Origin: Streptomyces capitiformicae
GTDB lineage: Bacteria; Actinomycetota; Actinomycetes; Streptomycetales; Streptomycetaceae
Reading direction: 5' to 3'
Assembly: GCF_002214185.1 (NCBI RefSeq)
Contig: NZ_CP022161.1
Coordinates: 7,757,486-7,821,485, forward strand
DNA length: 64,000 nt
Part shown: piece after piece, positions 7,220-15,692 of the stretch
Layout of the letters: each line of letters opens with the position of its first letter
Numbering within the stretch: position 1 is the first letter of the stretch
Position numbers and translations under genes: made by a program
The notes under the pieces: generated by a model
The model's input: only the letters and a program-made list of their open reading frames with translations
Database searches by the model: none
Told to the model about the DNA's origin: nothing

Positions 7220-8596
7220 TCACACGAGCAGGCGGAGAGGCTTGCGCAGCAACTCACCGACCGTGCGCAGATATTCGGCGGCGGGTGCCCCGTCGATGGC
7301 ACGGTGGTCGAAGGTGAGGCTCAGGGTGAGCACCCGCGTCCGCAGGGGCCGGTCGTCCACCCACTCGACACCGTCCCTGAGCCTGCCCACCCCGAGGATC
7401 GCGACATTGCCGGGGTTGATCACGGGGGTGAAGAAGTCGACGCCGTATCCACCGAGCGAGGTGACGGTGAAGGTGGCCCCTTCCAGCTGTGCGGGGGAGA
7501 TCCGCCCCTCCCGCGCGGCCTGGGCCAGGGACCTCGACCGGCGGGCGATCTCGGGCAGCGCCAGCGCCACCGCGTCCTCGATCACGGGGACCATGAGGCC
7601 GCCCGGGACGGCCACCGCGAAGCCCAGGTGGATGCCGTCGAGCAGATGGATACCGTCCTCCCGCACCGTCGCGTTGAGCAGCGGGTGCTCGCGCAGGGCC
7701 AGGGCGGCGGCCCTCAGCAGGAAGTCGTTGATGCTGGGCACCGGCAGTTCGCTGTCGGCCCACTCCTCCTTGAGCCGGTCCCGCAGGGACACCACGGCGT
7801 CCATCCGCACCTCGTAGCCGTGCGTCAGCTGTGCCATCTCCTGGAGGCTGGCGTGCATCCTGCGGGCGATGGTGCCGCGCATTCCGGTGAGCGGGAGGAT
7901 GTCGCCGGGCTGAGGGGCCGCGTCCCGGCGAAGAGGCGGCGGAGCGACCGCGTCGAGGTCGGACCGGCGGATACGTCCGCCGGGTCCGGTGCCGTTCACG
8001 CCGGAGAGGTCGATGCCCCGCTCCTTCGCCAGCTTGCGGACCAGTGGCGAGGAGGGGGTGCCGCTCGGCGGAGCGGGCGTGGCGGGGTCGCCGGGGAGGG
8101 CCGCGAGGAAGTCCTCCACGTCCTCGGAGACGATCCGGCCGCCCGGCCCCGTGCCGTGTACGGCGGTGAGGTCGACGTCGGCGGCCGCGGCGACCCGCCG
8201 GGCGTTCGGCGAGGACAGAAGCCGGTCCCCGGTGCCGTTGACGGTGGGCGCCGCAGCAGCTCCGGCGGCGCCGGGGGCCACACCGGCACCGCTGAGGGCA
8301 GCCACGGCGGCCGTGTCCGCGCCGGGCGTCGGCGCACCCGCCGCCTCCGGTGGCTGCTCGCCCTCGGCCAGCAGCCAGCCGATGAGGGCCCCGGCCGGGA
8401 CGGTGGCGCCCGCTGGGACCACGGGGTGGAAAAGTCCCCCGGCCTCCGCCTCGACGTCCACGTCGACCTTGTCCGTGGCCAGCCGCAGCAGTGCGTCGCC
8501 CTCCGCGACGGCCGCGCCGGTGGGCACCAGCCATTCGTCGATCGTGCCTTCCTGCATGGTCAGGCCGATCTTCGGCAGCAGAACCTCGACCGCCAT
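7220..8596 (-). CDS. 2-oxoacid/acetoin dehydrogenase E2 (dihydrolipoamide acyltransferase)
   Basis: 458 residues. The N-terminal lipoyl domain has the lipoylated Lys in ATDKVDVDVE (Lys 43). Two successive peripheral-subunit-binding domains follow, SPNARRVAAAADVDL...GTGPGGR (about 145-185) and SPLVRKLAKERGIDL...GTGPGGR (about 200-235). The C-terminal catalytic domain ends with the active-site FDHRAIDGAPAAEYL. It transfers an acyl group from lipoate to CoA. Five bases separate it from the E1-beta stop, the last gene of an E1a-E1b-E2 operon. Two binding domains are unusual for an E2 of this length. No E3 gene is present in the window, so a housekeeping lipoamide dehydrogenase must be shared. Confidence 0.92.
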   Translation of the reverse strand: MAVEVLLPKIGLTMQEGTIDEWLVPTGAAVAEGDALLRLATDKVDVDVEAEAGGLFHPVVPAGATVPAGALIGWLLAEGEQPPEAAGAPTPGADTAAVAALSGAGVAPGAAGAAAAPTVNGTGDRLLSSPNARRVAAAADVDLTAVHGTGPGGRIVSEDVEDFLAALPGDPATPAPPSGTPSSPLVRKLAKERGIDLSGVNGTGPGGRIRRSDLDAVAPPPLRRDAAPQPGDILPLTGMRGTIARRMHASLQEMAQLTHGYEVRMDAVVSLRDRLKEEWADSELPVPSINDFLLRAAALALREHPLLNATVREDGIHLLDGIHLGFAVAVPGGLMVPVIEDAVALALPEIARRSRSLAQAAREGRISPAQLEGATFTVTSLGGYGVDFFTPVINPGNVAILGVGRLRDGVEWVDDRPLRTRVLTLSLTFDHRAIDGAPAAEYLRTVGELLRKPLRLLV

Positions 8597-8601
8597 GTCG
8601 G

Positions 8602-9621
8602 TCACGACCTTTCGAGGAGGCGCCGGCAGCCCTGGGCGATGCGGGCGCGATCGGGCACGTACGCCTTCTCCAGGACCGGCGAGAAGGGCACCGGGGAGAA
8701 GGGGGCGCCGATGCGCAGGACCGGCGCGTCCAAGTAGTCGAAGGCGGCGTCCTGGATCTGTGCGGCGATCTCCGCGCCGAGCCCGCCGAAGGTGACGGCC
8801 TCGTGCACCACGAGCACGCGGTTGGTGCGGCGGACGGAGGCGAACATCGTCTCGGTGTCCAGCGGCTGCACGGTGCGGGGGTCGATCACTTCGATCTCCA
8901 CGCCCTCGGCCGCGAGTTCGTCGGCCGCCGCGAGGGCTTCTCCCACCATGCGGCCGAGGGCTATCACCGTGACGTCGGAGCCCTGCCGGGCGGTGTGCGC
9001 CCGGCCCAGCGGGATGCCGTAGATCTCCTCGGGCACCTCGCTCGTGCTGCCGAGCAGGACCTTGTTGAGCATCACGACGACCGGGTTGTCGTCCCGGATG
9101 GCCGAGACGGTCAGGCCCTTGGCGGTGTACGCGTCGCAGGGCATCACCACCTTGAGGCCGGGCACGTGGGCCAGCCAGGCCTCCAGGCTCTGGCTGTGCT
9201 GGGCGGCGGCGCCCAGGCCCGCGCCGGAGGCGGTGGTGATGGTGAGCGGCACGGACAGCGCGCCGCCGAACATGTACTTCATCTTGGCGGCCTGGTTGAC
9301 GATCTGGTCGAGGCAGACGCCGATGAAGTCCATGAACATCAGGTCGACGACGGGGCGCAGCCCCCGGGCGGCGGCTCCCACGCCGAGGCCGACCAGGGCG
9401 GCTTCGGAGATCGGGGTGTCGATCATGCGGCGGGGGCCGAACTCGTCGAGCAGATTGTCGAACATACGGAACACGCCGCCGTATCCGGCGACGTCCTCGC
9501 CGGCGACGAAGACGTTCTCGTCCTCGCGCATGGCCTGCGCGAGCCCCTCGTTGAAGGCCTTGACGTAGGTGAGTTTCCGCGTGGCGACGGCCGGTGCTTC
9601 GGTGGTGGTCATGGCGGTCAT
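8602..9621 (-). CDS. 2-oxoacid/acetoin dehydrogenase E1 beta
   Basis: 339 residues, transketolase-type beta chain: TYVKAFNEGLAQAMREDENV at the start, VAGEDVAGYGGVF, ASGAGLGAAAQHSQSLEAW, and a C-terminal transketolase domain (DVTVIALGRMV, IDPRTVQPLDTET). With E1-alpha it forms the thiamine-diphosphate heterotetramer that decarboxylates a 2-oxo acid or cleaves acetoin. Its ATG at 9621 overlaps the stop of E1-alpha (ATGA); a second ATG at 9612 is possible. Resemblance is closest to acetoin-dehydrogenase (AcoB) chains, but a branched 2-oxoacid substrate cannot be excluded. Confidence 0.9.
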   Translation of the reverse strand: MTAMTTTEAPAVATRKLTYVKAFNEGLAQAMREDENVFVAGEDVAGYGGVFRMFDNLLDEFGPRRMIDTPISEAALVGLGVGAAARGLRPVVDLMFMDFIGVCLDQIVNQAAKMKYMFGGALSVPLTITTASGAGLGAAAQHSQSLEAWLAHVPGLKVVMPCDAYTAKGLTVSAIRDDNPVVVMLNKVLLGSTSEVPEEIYGIPLGRAHTARQGSDVTVIALGRMVGEALAAADELAAEGVEIEVIDPRTVQPLDTETMFASVRRTNRVLVVHEAVTFGGLGAEIAAQIQDAAFDYLDAPVLRIGAPFSPVPFSPVLEKAYVPDRARIAQGCRRLLERS

Positions 9622-10622
9622 CCCGAGTAGACGTTGAGCAGCAGGTCGGCGGGGTCGGGCAGCGGGCTGGCCTCGGCGTACGCGATGGCCTGGGCGATCT
9701 CGTCGCGCGTGCGCCGCCATACGTCGTCCAGCTCCGCACGCGTCGCGGTGCCGTCGGCGACCGCCCGGGCCTCGATCAGGTCGATGGGGTCGCGGGCTCT
9801 CCACTCGGCGACCTCCTCGTCCGAGCGGTAGGGATGACGCAGACCCTTGACGCCCTGGTGGTCGAAGTAGCGGTAGGTCTTGGCCTCGATCATCATCGGA
9901 CCCGCGCCGGACCGGGCCCGTGCGACGGCCTCGGTCGCGGCGCGGTGGACGGCGACCGCGTCCATGCCGTCGACGATCACGCTGGGCATGCCGTAGGCGG
10001 CGGCCCGGTCGGCGACGTCGGTGAGGAGCATGTGCCCGGACTGCGGGGTGAACTCGGCGTAGCCGTTGTTCTCGCAGACGAAGACCACGGGCAGGCCGAG
10101 GATCGCGGCCATGTTGGCGCCCTCGTGGAAGGTGCCGATGTTGGTGGCGCCGTCGCCGAAGAAGGTCACGGCGACGCTGTCCTCGCCCTTGTACCGGGCG
10201 GCGAAGGCGGCGCCCACGGCGATCGGGACGCCCGCCCCGACGATGCCGTTGGCGCCGAGCATGCCCCGGGTGAGGTCGTTGATGTGCATGCTCCCGCCAC
10301 GGCCGAGGCATGCGCCGGTGACCCGGCCGTACAGCTCGGCGTACATCTCGCGGAAGCCGACGCCCTTGGCCACGGCATGCCCGTGGCCGCGGTGGGTGGA
10401 GGTGATCTGGTCGTCGTCGCGCAGGGCCGCCATCACTCCGGCGGCCACGGCTTCCTGGCCGACATAGAGGTGGAGGAAGCCGGGCAGTTTGCCCGCCTCC
10501 ATGAGCTTTCCCGCCTCGGTCTCGAAGAGCCGGATGCGCACCATGCGCTCGTGCAGGTCCTTGATGACCTGCGTGCTGACCTGCGCGGATTTCTTCGACG
10601 CCGTTGATGCTCGTTGAGCCAT
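9618..10622 (-). CDS. 2-oxoacid/acetoin dehydrogenase E1 alpha
   Basis: 334 residues. The thiamine-diphosphate motif is complete: GDGATNIGTFHEGANMA ending at VFVCENNGYAEF. FLHLYVGQEAVAAGV and STHRGHGHAVAKGV match acetoin dehydrogenase alpha (AcoA) better than pyruvate or branched-chain E1. First gene of the minus-strand operon E1a-E1b-E2. Its 103-bp upstream gap holds a GTTACTG element 60 bp from the start. Role inferred: feeding a 2-oxo or acyloin fragment of the pathway into acyl-CoA. Confidence 0.9.
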   Translation of the reverse strand: MAQRASTASKKSAQVSTQVIKDLHERMVRIRLFETEAGKLMEAGKLPGFLHLYVGQEAVAAGVMAALRDDDQITSTHRGHGHAVAKGVGFREMYAELYGRVTGACLGRGGSMHINDLTRGMLGANGIVGAGVPIAVGAAFAARYKGEDSVAVTFFGDGATNIGTFHEGANMAAILGLPVVFVCENNGYAEFTPQSGHMLLTDVADRAAAYGMPSVIVDGMDAVAVHRAATEAVARARSGAGPMMIEAKTYRYFDHQGVKGLRHPYRSDEEVAEWRARDPIDLIEARAVADGTATRAELDDVWRRTRDEIAQAIAYAEASPLPDPADLLLNVYSG

Positions 10623-10681
10623 CGTCCGCCCCTTCGCCCGAGGGAGGTTGCCAAGCAATCGGACTTACTTATGCCGGTCTA

Positions 10682-10688
10682 CAGTAAC
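10682..10688 (-). promoter_or_regulatory. CAGTAAC element upstream of E1-alpha operon
   Basis: The core sits in the pseudo-palindrome CAGTAACTAGCACTG (10682-10696) in a comparatively AT-rich gap, 60 bp ahead of the E1-alpha start and in the same orientation as the sites at 6490 and 26806. Possible TetR operator or promoter element. Confidence 0.35.
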
Positions 10689-10725
10689 TAGCACTGGGCA
10701 CCTTACTGAACAGCGTCTCTAATTA

Positions 10726-11172
10726 CTACCTCTCGCCCGGATCGTGGCCCCGCATGTCCACCAACTCCACGGCGTTACCCTCGGGATCCGCCCAGAAGCT
10801 GATCCGCCGACCGCGCGCCCGGACGACGACCGGGTCCGACAGAGGCCGGGCACCCACGGACGAGAGCGCCGCCACCACCGGGTCCATATCCTCGAGATGG
10901 AAGGTGAGATACGACAGCCCCGGACGCCCGGCCGGCAAGGGCGGCGCATATACCGACACAGGGGCCGACCGGGGAAGGAGCAGCTTGACGCACCCCCCCG
11001 AGGGCACCCGCAGCCAGACGACGGTCAACTCGCCGCCGAGCCCGGCCGGACCCCCGATGGACTCCGGTATGCCTGAGCGACGCTCGGCGCGACAGCCGAT
11101 CACGTCGCAGTAGAAGCGCTCCATCAGTTCCAGGTCCCGCACCACCAGACCCACCTCGAACGGCCGCGTCAT
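10726..11172 (-). CDS. VOC-superfamily protein (glyoxalase/dioxygenase fold)
   Basis: 148 residues with two beta-alpha-beta-beta-beta halves: FEVGLVVRDLELMERFYCDV at the start and LSYLTFHLEDMDPVVAALSS plus FWADPEGNAVELVDM at the end, which are VOC hallmarks. Members isomerise, epimerise or dioxygenate small substrates at a metal centre. ATG 11172 is chosen because it lies 8 bases after GGGAG; ATG 11178 is also possible. Divergent from a Rieske oxygenase gene, so a role in the same aromatic or cyclic substrate pathway is likely, but the reaction is not predictable. Confidence 0.8.
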   Translation of the reverse strand: MTRPFEVGLVVRDLELMERFYCDVIGCRAERRSGIPESIGGPAGLGGELTVVWLRVPSGGCVKLLLPRSAPVSVYAPPLPAGRPGLSYLTFHLEDMDPVVAALSSVGARPLSDPVVVRARGRRISFWADPEGNAVELVDMRGHDPGER

Positions 11173-11327
11173 GACCATCACTCCCACCCCCACGGGACCC
11201 CGAGCGGCAACTTCGCCACTTTCTATTGACAGACCACACTAAGTCCTGTTGTCGTTTCGGACACAGCCCAGCTGTCGCGTTCCGAAGCCGGTCACCGGCT
11301 CGCGGCTGGGAGGATTGTGAGGACATC

Positions 11328-12644
11328 GTGGTCCAGACCAGTTCGCCGGAGATTCGGGAAGCAGACGCCGAGCGCAGGTCGCCGGCCTCGGCCCCCTCGG
11401 CCCCCTCGGCCCCCTCGGCCCCCGAATACTCGTCGTGGATCAGCCAGGACCGGTCCACCGACGCCGCGTCCGTGACGATGCGTCGAGAGGCCGCCGAACT
11501 CGTCGAGCGTGTGATGGCGCACTACCGCGACAACACGACGCACGAGGCGGACGGCCAGTGGACGGAACCCGTGGCCAACTACCTCGACGCCGACCGCTGG
11601 CAGCGCGAGATGGACGCCGTCCACCGCAGCGTCCCCTTGCCGCTCGCCATGTCCTGCGAGCTGCCCGGGCCGAACACCTACAAGGCGATCGACGTGCTCG
11701 GCGTCCCCGTGCTGATCACCCGTGACCGACAGGGCACCGTGCACGCGATGATCAACGCTTGTCGGCACCGGGGAGCCAAGCTCCTCGAACCCGGCTGCGG
11801 AGTGTCGAGGCGGCTCACCTGCCCGTACCACTCCTGGTCGTACGACCTGGCCGGGGAGCTGCGGGGCGTGTACGCCGAGAAGACCTTCGGCGAGGTTCCG
11901 CGCGAAGGCCGCGGCCTCATCAGGCTCCCGGCCGGGGAGCGCGCGGGGATCGTCTTCGTCTCGCTGGACCCGGCGGCCGAGCCCGACCTGGACGGCTGGC
12001 TGGGCGATCTGCAGCCCCTGCTGGAGGGCCTCCGGCTGGCGGAGTGCCACCACTACTCCACCGGCGAGCTGACCAGTCCCAACTGGAAGGTCACCCTCGA
12101 CGGGTACCTGGAGACGTACCACTTCGCCTCGCTGCACCCGAAGACGGTGTTCGAGACGAACCTCTCGAACATGATGGCCCATGACACATGGGGCCCCCAC
12201 CAGCGCATCGCACCGGCCCTGCGCCCCATCGCGCGGGCGGCCGAGCTGCCTGTGGACCAGCGCGACCCCGGGGACTGTGTCGGGCCGATCTACTGGCTCT
12301 TCCCGGGCCTCGCGATAGCCGGCGGCTGGCGCCAGAAGATCGCCGTCTCCCTAGTGCTTCCCCGGACGGCGACCGAGTCGGTGACCCAGCAGATCATCCT
12401 GCTGCGGGAACCGGCGGTCACCGAGGAAGAGCGCCGGGCCGCCGACCGGTTCGGCGCATGGTTCCACGAGGTGGTCCGCGACGAGGACTACGCGACCACC
12501 TACGGAGTCCAGCAGGGTCTGAAGGCCCTCGACGGGACCGACTTCGTCTTCGGACGCAACGAGCCCGGGCTCCAGCACTTCCACCGCACCATTCACCGAC
12601 ACCTGGACAGTGGCGCCACAGCAGCCCCCAGAGCCGCCAGGTGA
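11328..12644 (+). CDS. Rieske non-haem iron oxygenase, alpha subunit (1)
   Basis: 438 residues from GTG 11328, which follows TGAGGA. The Rieske 2Fe-2S site is NACRHRGAKLL with a following CPYHSW (CxH...CxxH), and the mononuclear iron site is LDGYLETYHFASLHP (His...His). It would hydroxylate an aromatic or alicyclic substrate with electrons from a ferredoxin and reductase. The N-terminus is low-complexity, with four 9-bp repeats encoding SAPSAPSAP; an internal start at ATG 11478 would skip it. Followed 29 bp later by an SDR, as in dihydrodiol or hydroxy-intermediate oxidation. Partners inferred: ferredoxin at 16951 and reductase at 30414. Confidence 0.9.
   Translation: MVQTSSPEIREADAERRSPASAPSAPSAPSAPEYSSWISQDRSTDAASVTMRREAAELVERVMAHYRDNTTHEADGQWTEPVANYLDADRWQREMDAVHRSVPLPLAMSCELPGPNTYKAIDVLGVPVLITRDRQGTVHAMINACRHRGAKLLEPGCGVSRRLTCPYHSWSYDLAGELRGVYAEKTFGEVPREGRGLIRLPAGERAGIVFVSLDPAAEPDLDGWLGDLQPLLEGLRLAECHHYSTGELTSPNWKVTLDGYLETYHFASLHPKTVFETNLSNMMAHDTWGPHQRIAPALRPIARAAELPVDQRDPGDCVGPIYWLFPGLAIAGGWRQKIAVSLVLPRTATESVTQQIILLREPAVTEEERRAADRFGAWFHEVVRDEDYATTYGVQQGLKALDGTDFVFGRNEPGLQHFHRTIHRHLDSGATAAPRAAR
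11388..11423 (+). repeat. Four 9-bp in-frame repeats in Rieske oxygenase 1
   Basis: Unit TCGGCCCCC repeated at 11388, 11397, 11406 and 11415 encodes a Ser-Ala-Pro run between the start and the Rieske domain. Confidence 0.9.
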
Positions 12645-12673
12645 CATACCAACAACACTCGCGGGAGAACACC

Positions 12674-13465
12674 ATGGTGGCTACGGGCAGCCTCGACGGA
12701 CGTGTCGCGGTGATCACGGGCAGCACGCGCAGCATCGGCCGCGCCATCGCCGAGGCCTTCCTGGCCGACGGCGCCACGGTCGTCGTCAGCGGCCGCAGCG
12801 AGGTCAAGGGCAAGCAGGCCCTGGAGGAGATGGGCGCCGGGGACCGGGCCGTCTTCCACCCCTGCGACGCCAACAGCCAGGAGGACATCGAGGGCCTCGC
12901 CGACTTCGCCGCCGAGCGCTTCGGCAGGCTCGACATCTGGGTCAACAACGTGGGCGGCAGCTCCGGCTTCGCCCCGATCCACCAGCTCAGCGACGAGGCC
13001 TGGCACGACGCCCTCAGGCTGAACGTCAACGGCTACTTCTACGGCACCCGCCGGGCACTGCCGAAGATGCTGGAGGGCGGCTGGGGCCGCATCATCAACA
13101 TCTCGTCGGTGGAGGGCAAGCAGGCCAACAAGCCCGCGATCAGCCACTACATCACCAACAAGCACGCCATCCACGGTCTGACCAAGGCGACCGCCTTCGA
13201 GTACGGCACCCAGGGCATCACCTGCAACGCCATCTGCCCCGGTGCCGTCGACACCGACCTCATGCGGGCCGCGGGTCCCGCCGCGGCCGAGGCCGAGGGC
13301 ATCTCGTACGAGCAGTGGCTGGGCCGGTTCGCCGAGCATGCCGCCACCAAGAAGATCACCACCGTGGAGCAGGTCGCGGCGGTCGCCTCGCTGCTCGCGA
13401 GCGAGGCCGGGGCGGGTATCACCGGCACGCTGATCAGCGTCGACGGTGGAACGGCACAGTGGTAG
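12674..13465 (+). CDS. Short-chain dehydrogenase/reductase
   Basis: 263 residues, classical SDR. Cofactor motif TGSTRSIGRAIAE (about residue 16), NNVGG replacing NNAG, catalytic Ser in NISSVEG, and Tyr/Lys in SHYITNKHA. The C-terminus SVDGGTAQW is the usual closing motif. NAD(P)-dependent alcohol/ketone oxidoreductase. It stands 29 bp after the Rieske oxygenase and 52 bp before the phosphohistidine protein on the same strand, so it probably oxidises the product of the oxygenase. Confidence 0.92.
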   Translation: MVATGSLDGRVAVITGSTRSIGRAIAEAFLADGATVVVSGRSEVKGKQALEEMGAGDRAVFHPCDANSQEDIEGLADFAAERFGRLDIWVNNVGGSSGFAPIHQLSDEAWHDALRLNVNGYFYGTRRALPKMLEGGWGRIINISSVEGKQANKPAISHYITNKHAIHGLTKATAFEYGTQGITCNAICPGAVDTDLMRAAGPAAAEAEGISYEQWLGRFAEHAATKKITTVEQVAAVASLLASEAGAGITGTLISVDGGTAQW

Positions 13466-13517
13466 GCGCGGGACGGGCAGGGGCAGGCACGGGTACGGAC
13501 AGCGGGAGACCTCGGTC

Positions 13518-15254
13518 ATGAAGAGCTGGATCACGGACTGGCAGCGCAGTGAGCGGCTGCCGCACTACACCCGGGCCAACGCGGGCGAGACCCTGCCGGA
13601 CCCCGCCAGCCCGCTGGGCTGGACCCTGGTCTGGGGGCGGGGCCTCATGGGCTGGCGTCGCGGATTCGTCGGGTTCGGCATCTACCGCGAGGAGGAGGTG
13701 GCCGGCCCCCGACCGCCGTTCGTCGGCATGTTCGGCGGCCACTTCTACCTCAACCTGTCCCACATGCGGCTGTTCGGCATCCGCATGGGCCAGACGGCGG
13801 ACCAGATCGACACGGCCTTCGTCGGTCAGCGCTCCGACACGCCGGTGTACGTCGCGCACCCGGACGACCACGACGAGGAGCTGACCGCCAAGGCGGGCGC
13901 GACGCTGCAGCGGATGCTCGGCCAGGCCGGCTTCCCGGAGGCCGACGCCGACCGGGAACGGCTGCGCGCCCTGCGCCGCTCTCGACCCGACCTGACGCGG
14001 CTGTCCGACGCCGAACTGGTGGCGCACGCACGGTCGTTGCTGGACGAGGTGGAGACGACCTTCCAGCGGCACGTCGAGTCGTCGCTGCCCGCGTCCGTCG
14101 GACCGGCGATCCTCGGCCCGCTGTGCGCGAGCGTGGACCGCCCCGGCGCCATGCTCGACCTGATCGGCGGTCTCGGCGACGTCGACTCCGCCTCCCCCTC
14201 GACCGGGCTGTGGACGCTCTCCCGCCAGGTGGCGGCCTCGGCCGAGCTGAGCGCGCTGTTCGACCGGGGTCCGGCCGCGGTGGAGCAGGCGCTCGACGGG
14301 GCGACCGGGGACGTGAAGGCGTTCCGTGACTCCTTCGAGGAGTTCCTGGCAGAGTCCGGCGACCGCGGCCCCAACGAGTGGGACATCCACGCGCTGTCCT
14401 GGGAGGCGGCACCCGTCCAGGCGCTGGCCCTGGTCGACCGGATCCGGCACAGTCCCGACGACGATTCCCCGGCCGCCCGACGGGCTCGGCTGGCGGAGGG
14501 GCGTGAGCGGACGGCGCGGGAGATCCGGGCCCTGCTGCCCGAGGACACGCAGCCCATGTTCGACGCCGGCATGCACGCCTCGCAGGTGTGGATCCCGGCC
14601 CGCGAGCGCACCAAGGCGAACTGCGTCACCGTCGTCAACGAGATCCGCATGGCCGTACGGGAGCTGGGTCGCCGTGGCGTCGAGGCGGGGCTCTTCGCCC
14701 GGCCCGAGGACGTGATGATGCTCCTGGACACCGAACTCGACGACTATGTCGCCGCCCCGGAGTCCTTCGGTCCCGTGATCGCGCGGCGGCTCGAGGAGTA
14801 CGCGGGCCTGCACGAGTTGGAACCGCCGTTCTTCGTCGCCGACGACGCGCAGACCGAGATCGACAGCTGGCCGCGCCGCGCCGAGGAGCGGACCCCGGCG
14901 GCCGTCGAGGGTGATGTGCTCGGTGGGGTGGGTGGCAGCCACGGCACGTACACCGGAAGGGTGCGGGTGGTCACCGATCCGGCCTCGTGCGAGGCGCTGG
15001 AGCCCGGCGAGGTGCTGGTCGCGCCGATCACGGACGCGGCCTGGACCCCGCTGTTCCTGGTCGCCGGAGCGGCCGTCGTGGACGTGGGCGCGCTCAACAG
15101 CCACGCCGTGGTGGTCTGCCGTGAGCTGGGCATCCCGGCCGTGATCTCCGTCGAGGGCGGGACGCGACGGCTCCGGGACGGCATGGTGATCACGGTCGAC
15201 GGCAACGCGGGCACGGTCACCGTGGACAGTGTCCCCGCGCCGATCGGCAGCTGA
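13518..15254 (+). CDS. PEP-utilising-enzyme mobile (phosphohistidine) domain protein
   Basis: 578 residues. The last 100 residues form the swivelling domain of PEP synthase/PPDK and rifampicin phosphotransferase: EPGEVLVAPITDAAWTPLF, then GALNSHAVVVCRELGIPAV with the phosphorylatable His at residue 529, then DGMVITVDGNAGTV. The first 450 residues are helical and resemble the substrate-binding middle part of such phosphotransferases. No ATP-grasp domain and no PEP barrel are present, so its His must be charged by another protein. Same-strand neighbours are a Rieske oxygenase, an SDR and an ABM protein. A phosphate-transfer role toward a pathway intermediate is inferred; the family gives no substrate. 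Confidence 0.8.
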   Translation: MKSWITDWQRSERLPHYTRANAGETLPDPASPLGWTLVWGRGLMGWRRGFVGFGIYREEEVAGPRPPFVGMFGGHFYLNLSHMRLFGIRMGQTADQIDTAFVGQRSDTPVYVAHPDDHDEELTAKAGATLQRMLGQAGFPEADADRERLRALRRSRPDLTRLSDAELVAHARSLLDEVETTFQRHVESSLPASVGPAILGPLCASVDRPGAMLDLIGGLGDVDSASPSTGLWTLSRQVAASAELSALFDRGPAAVEQALDGATGDVKAFRDSFEEFLAESGDRGPNEWDIHALSWEAAPVQALALVDRIRHSPDDDSPAARRARLAEGRERTAREIRALLPEDTQPMFDAGMHASQVWIPARERTKANCVTVVNEIRMAVRELGRRGVEAGLFARPEDVMMLLDTELDDYVAAPESFGPVIARRLEEYAGLHELEPPFFVADDAQTEIDSWPRRAEERTPAAVEGDVLGGVGGSHGTYTGRVRVVTDPASCEALEPGEVLVAPITDAAWTPLFLVAGAAVVDVGALNSHAVVVCRELGIPAVISVEGGTRRLRDGMVITVDGNAGTVTVDSVPAPIGS

Positions 15255-15333
15255 GGACACCGTGGGCCCGTCGCTCCGACTGCACCGGAGCGGCGGGCCC
15301 TCGGGCACGACCGACCACCGCGAAAGGAAACCC

Positions 15334-15648
15334 GTGGCTGAGGAGATCATCGTCGCCGGCTGGATGGACTACGAAGCCGGCGACCGCGGCACGATGCTGG
15401 CGGCCCTGGTCGAGCTGGGCAGGCGGACCCGCGAGGAGGAACCCGGCTGCCTGGACTACGCCATGACCGCCGACCCCACCGACGAGCGGCGCATCCGGGT
15501 GTACGAGCACTGGACGTCCCGGCAGGCACTCGACGAGCACTTCACCACCGAGCACATCAAGGACTTCCGGACGGCCGTGGCCGGGCTGACCCGGGTCGGG
15601 GTCCGCCTGACGGCCCATACGATCGCCGAGTCACGCCCCATGCGTTGA
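15334..15648 (+). CDS. Antibiotic biosynthesis monooxygenase (ABM)-domain protein
   Basis: 104 residues, a single ferredoxin-like ABM fold: GWMDYEAGDRGTMLAALVELG, then EEPGCLDYAM, then RIRVYEHWTSRQALDEHF. GTG start behind AAAGGA. Such small proteins act as cofactor-free monooxygenases on quinol-type compounds or as heme/quinone-related enzymes. It ends the plus-strand unit that starts with Rieske oxygenase 1 and is followed by a strong two-way terminator. A quinol-oxidising step is possible but unproven. Confidence 0.82.
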   Translation: MAEEIIVAGWMDYEAGDRGTMLAALVELGRRTREEEPGCLDYAMTADPTDERRIRVYEHWTSRQALDEHFTTEHIKDFRTAVAGLTRVGVRLTAHTIAESRPMR

Positions 15649-15676
15649 ACCGGCGCCCCCGCGGGGGCGCCGGTTC
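15647..15676. terminator. Perfect 15+15 bp palindromic terminator
   Basis: GAACCGGCGCCCCCG pairs exactly with CGGGGGCGCCGGTTC. It lies between the convergent ABM (ends 15648) and MDR (ends 15693) genes and can serve both strands. Confidence 0.85.
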
Positions 15677-15692
15677 AAGCCGTTCCTGGCGT

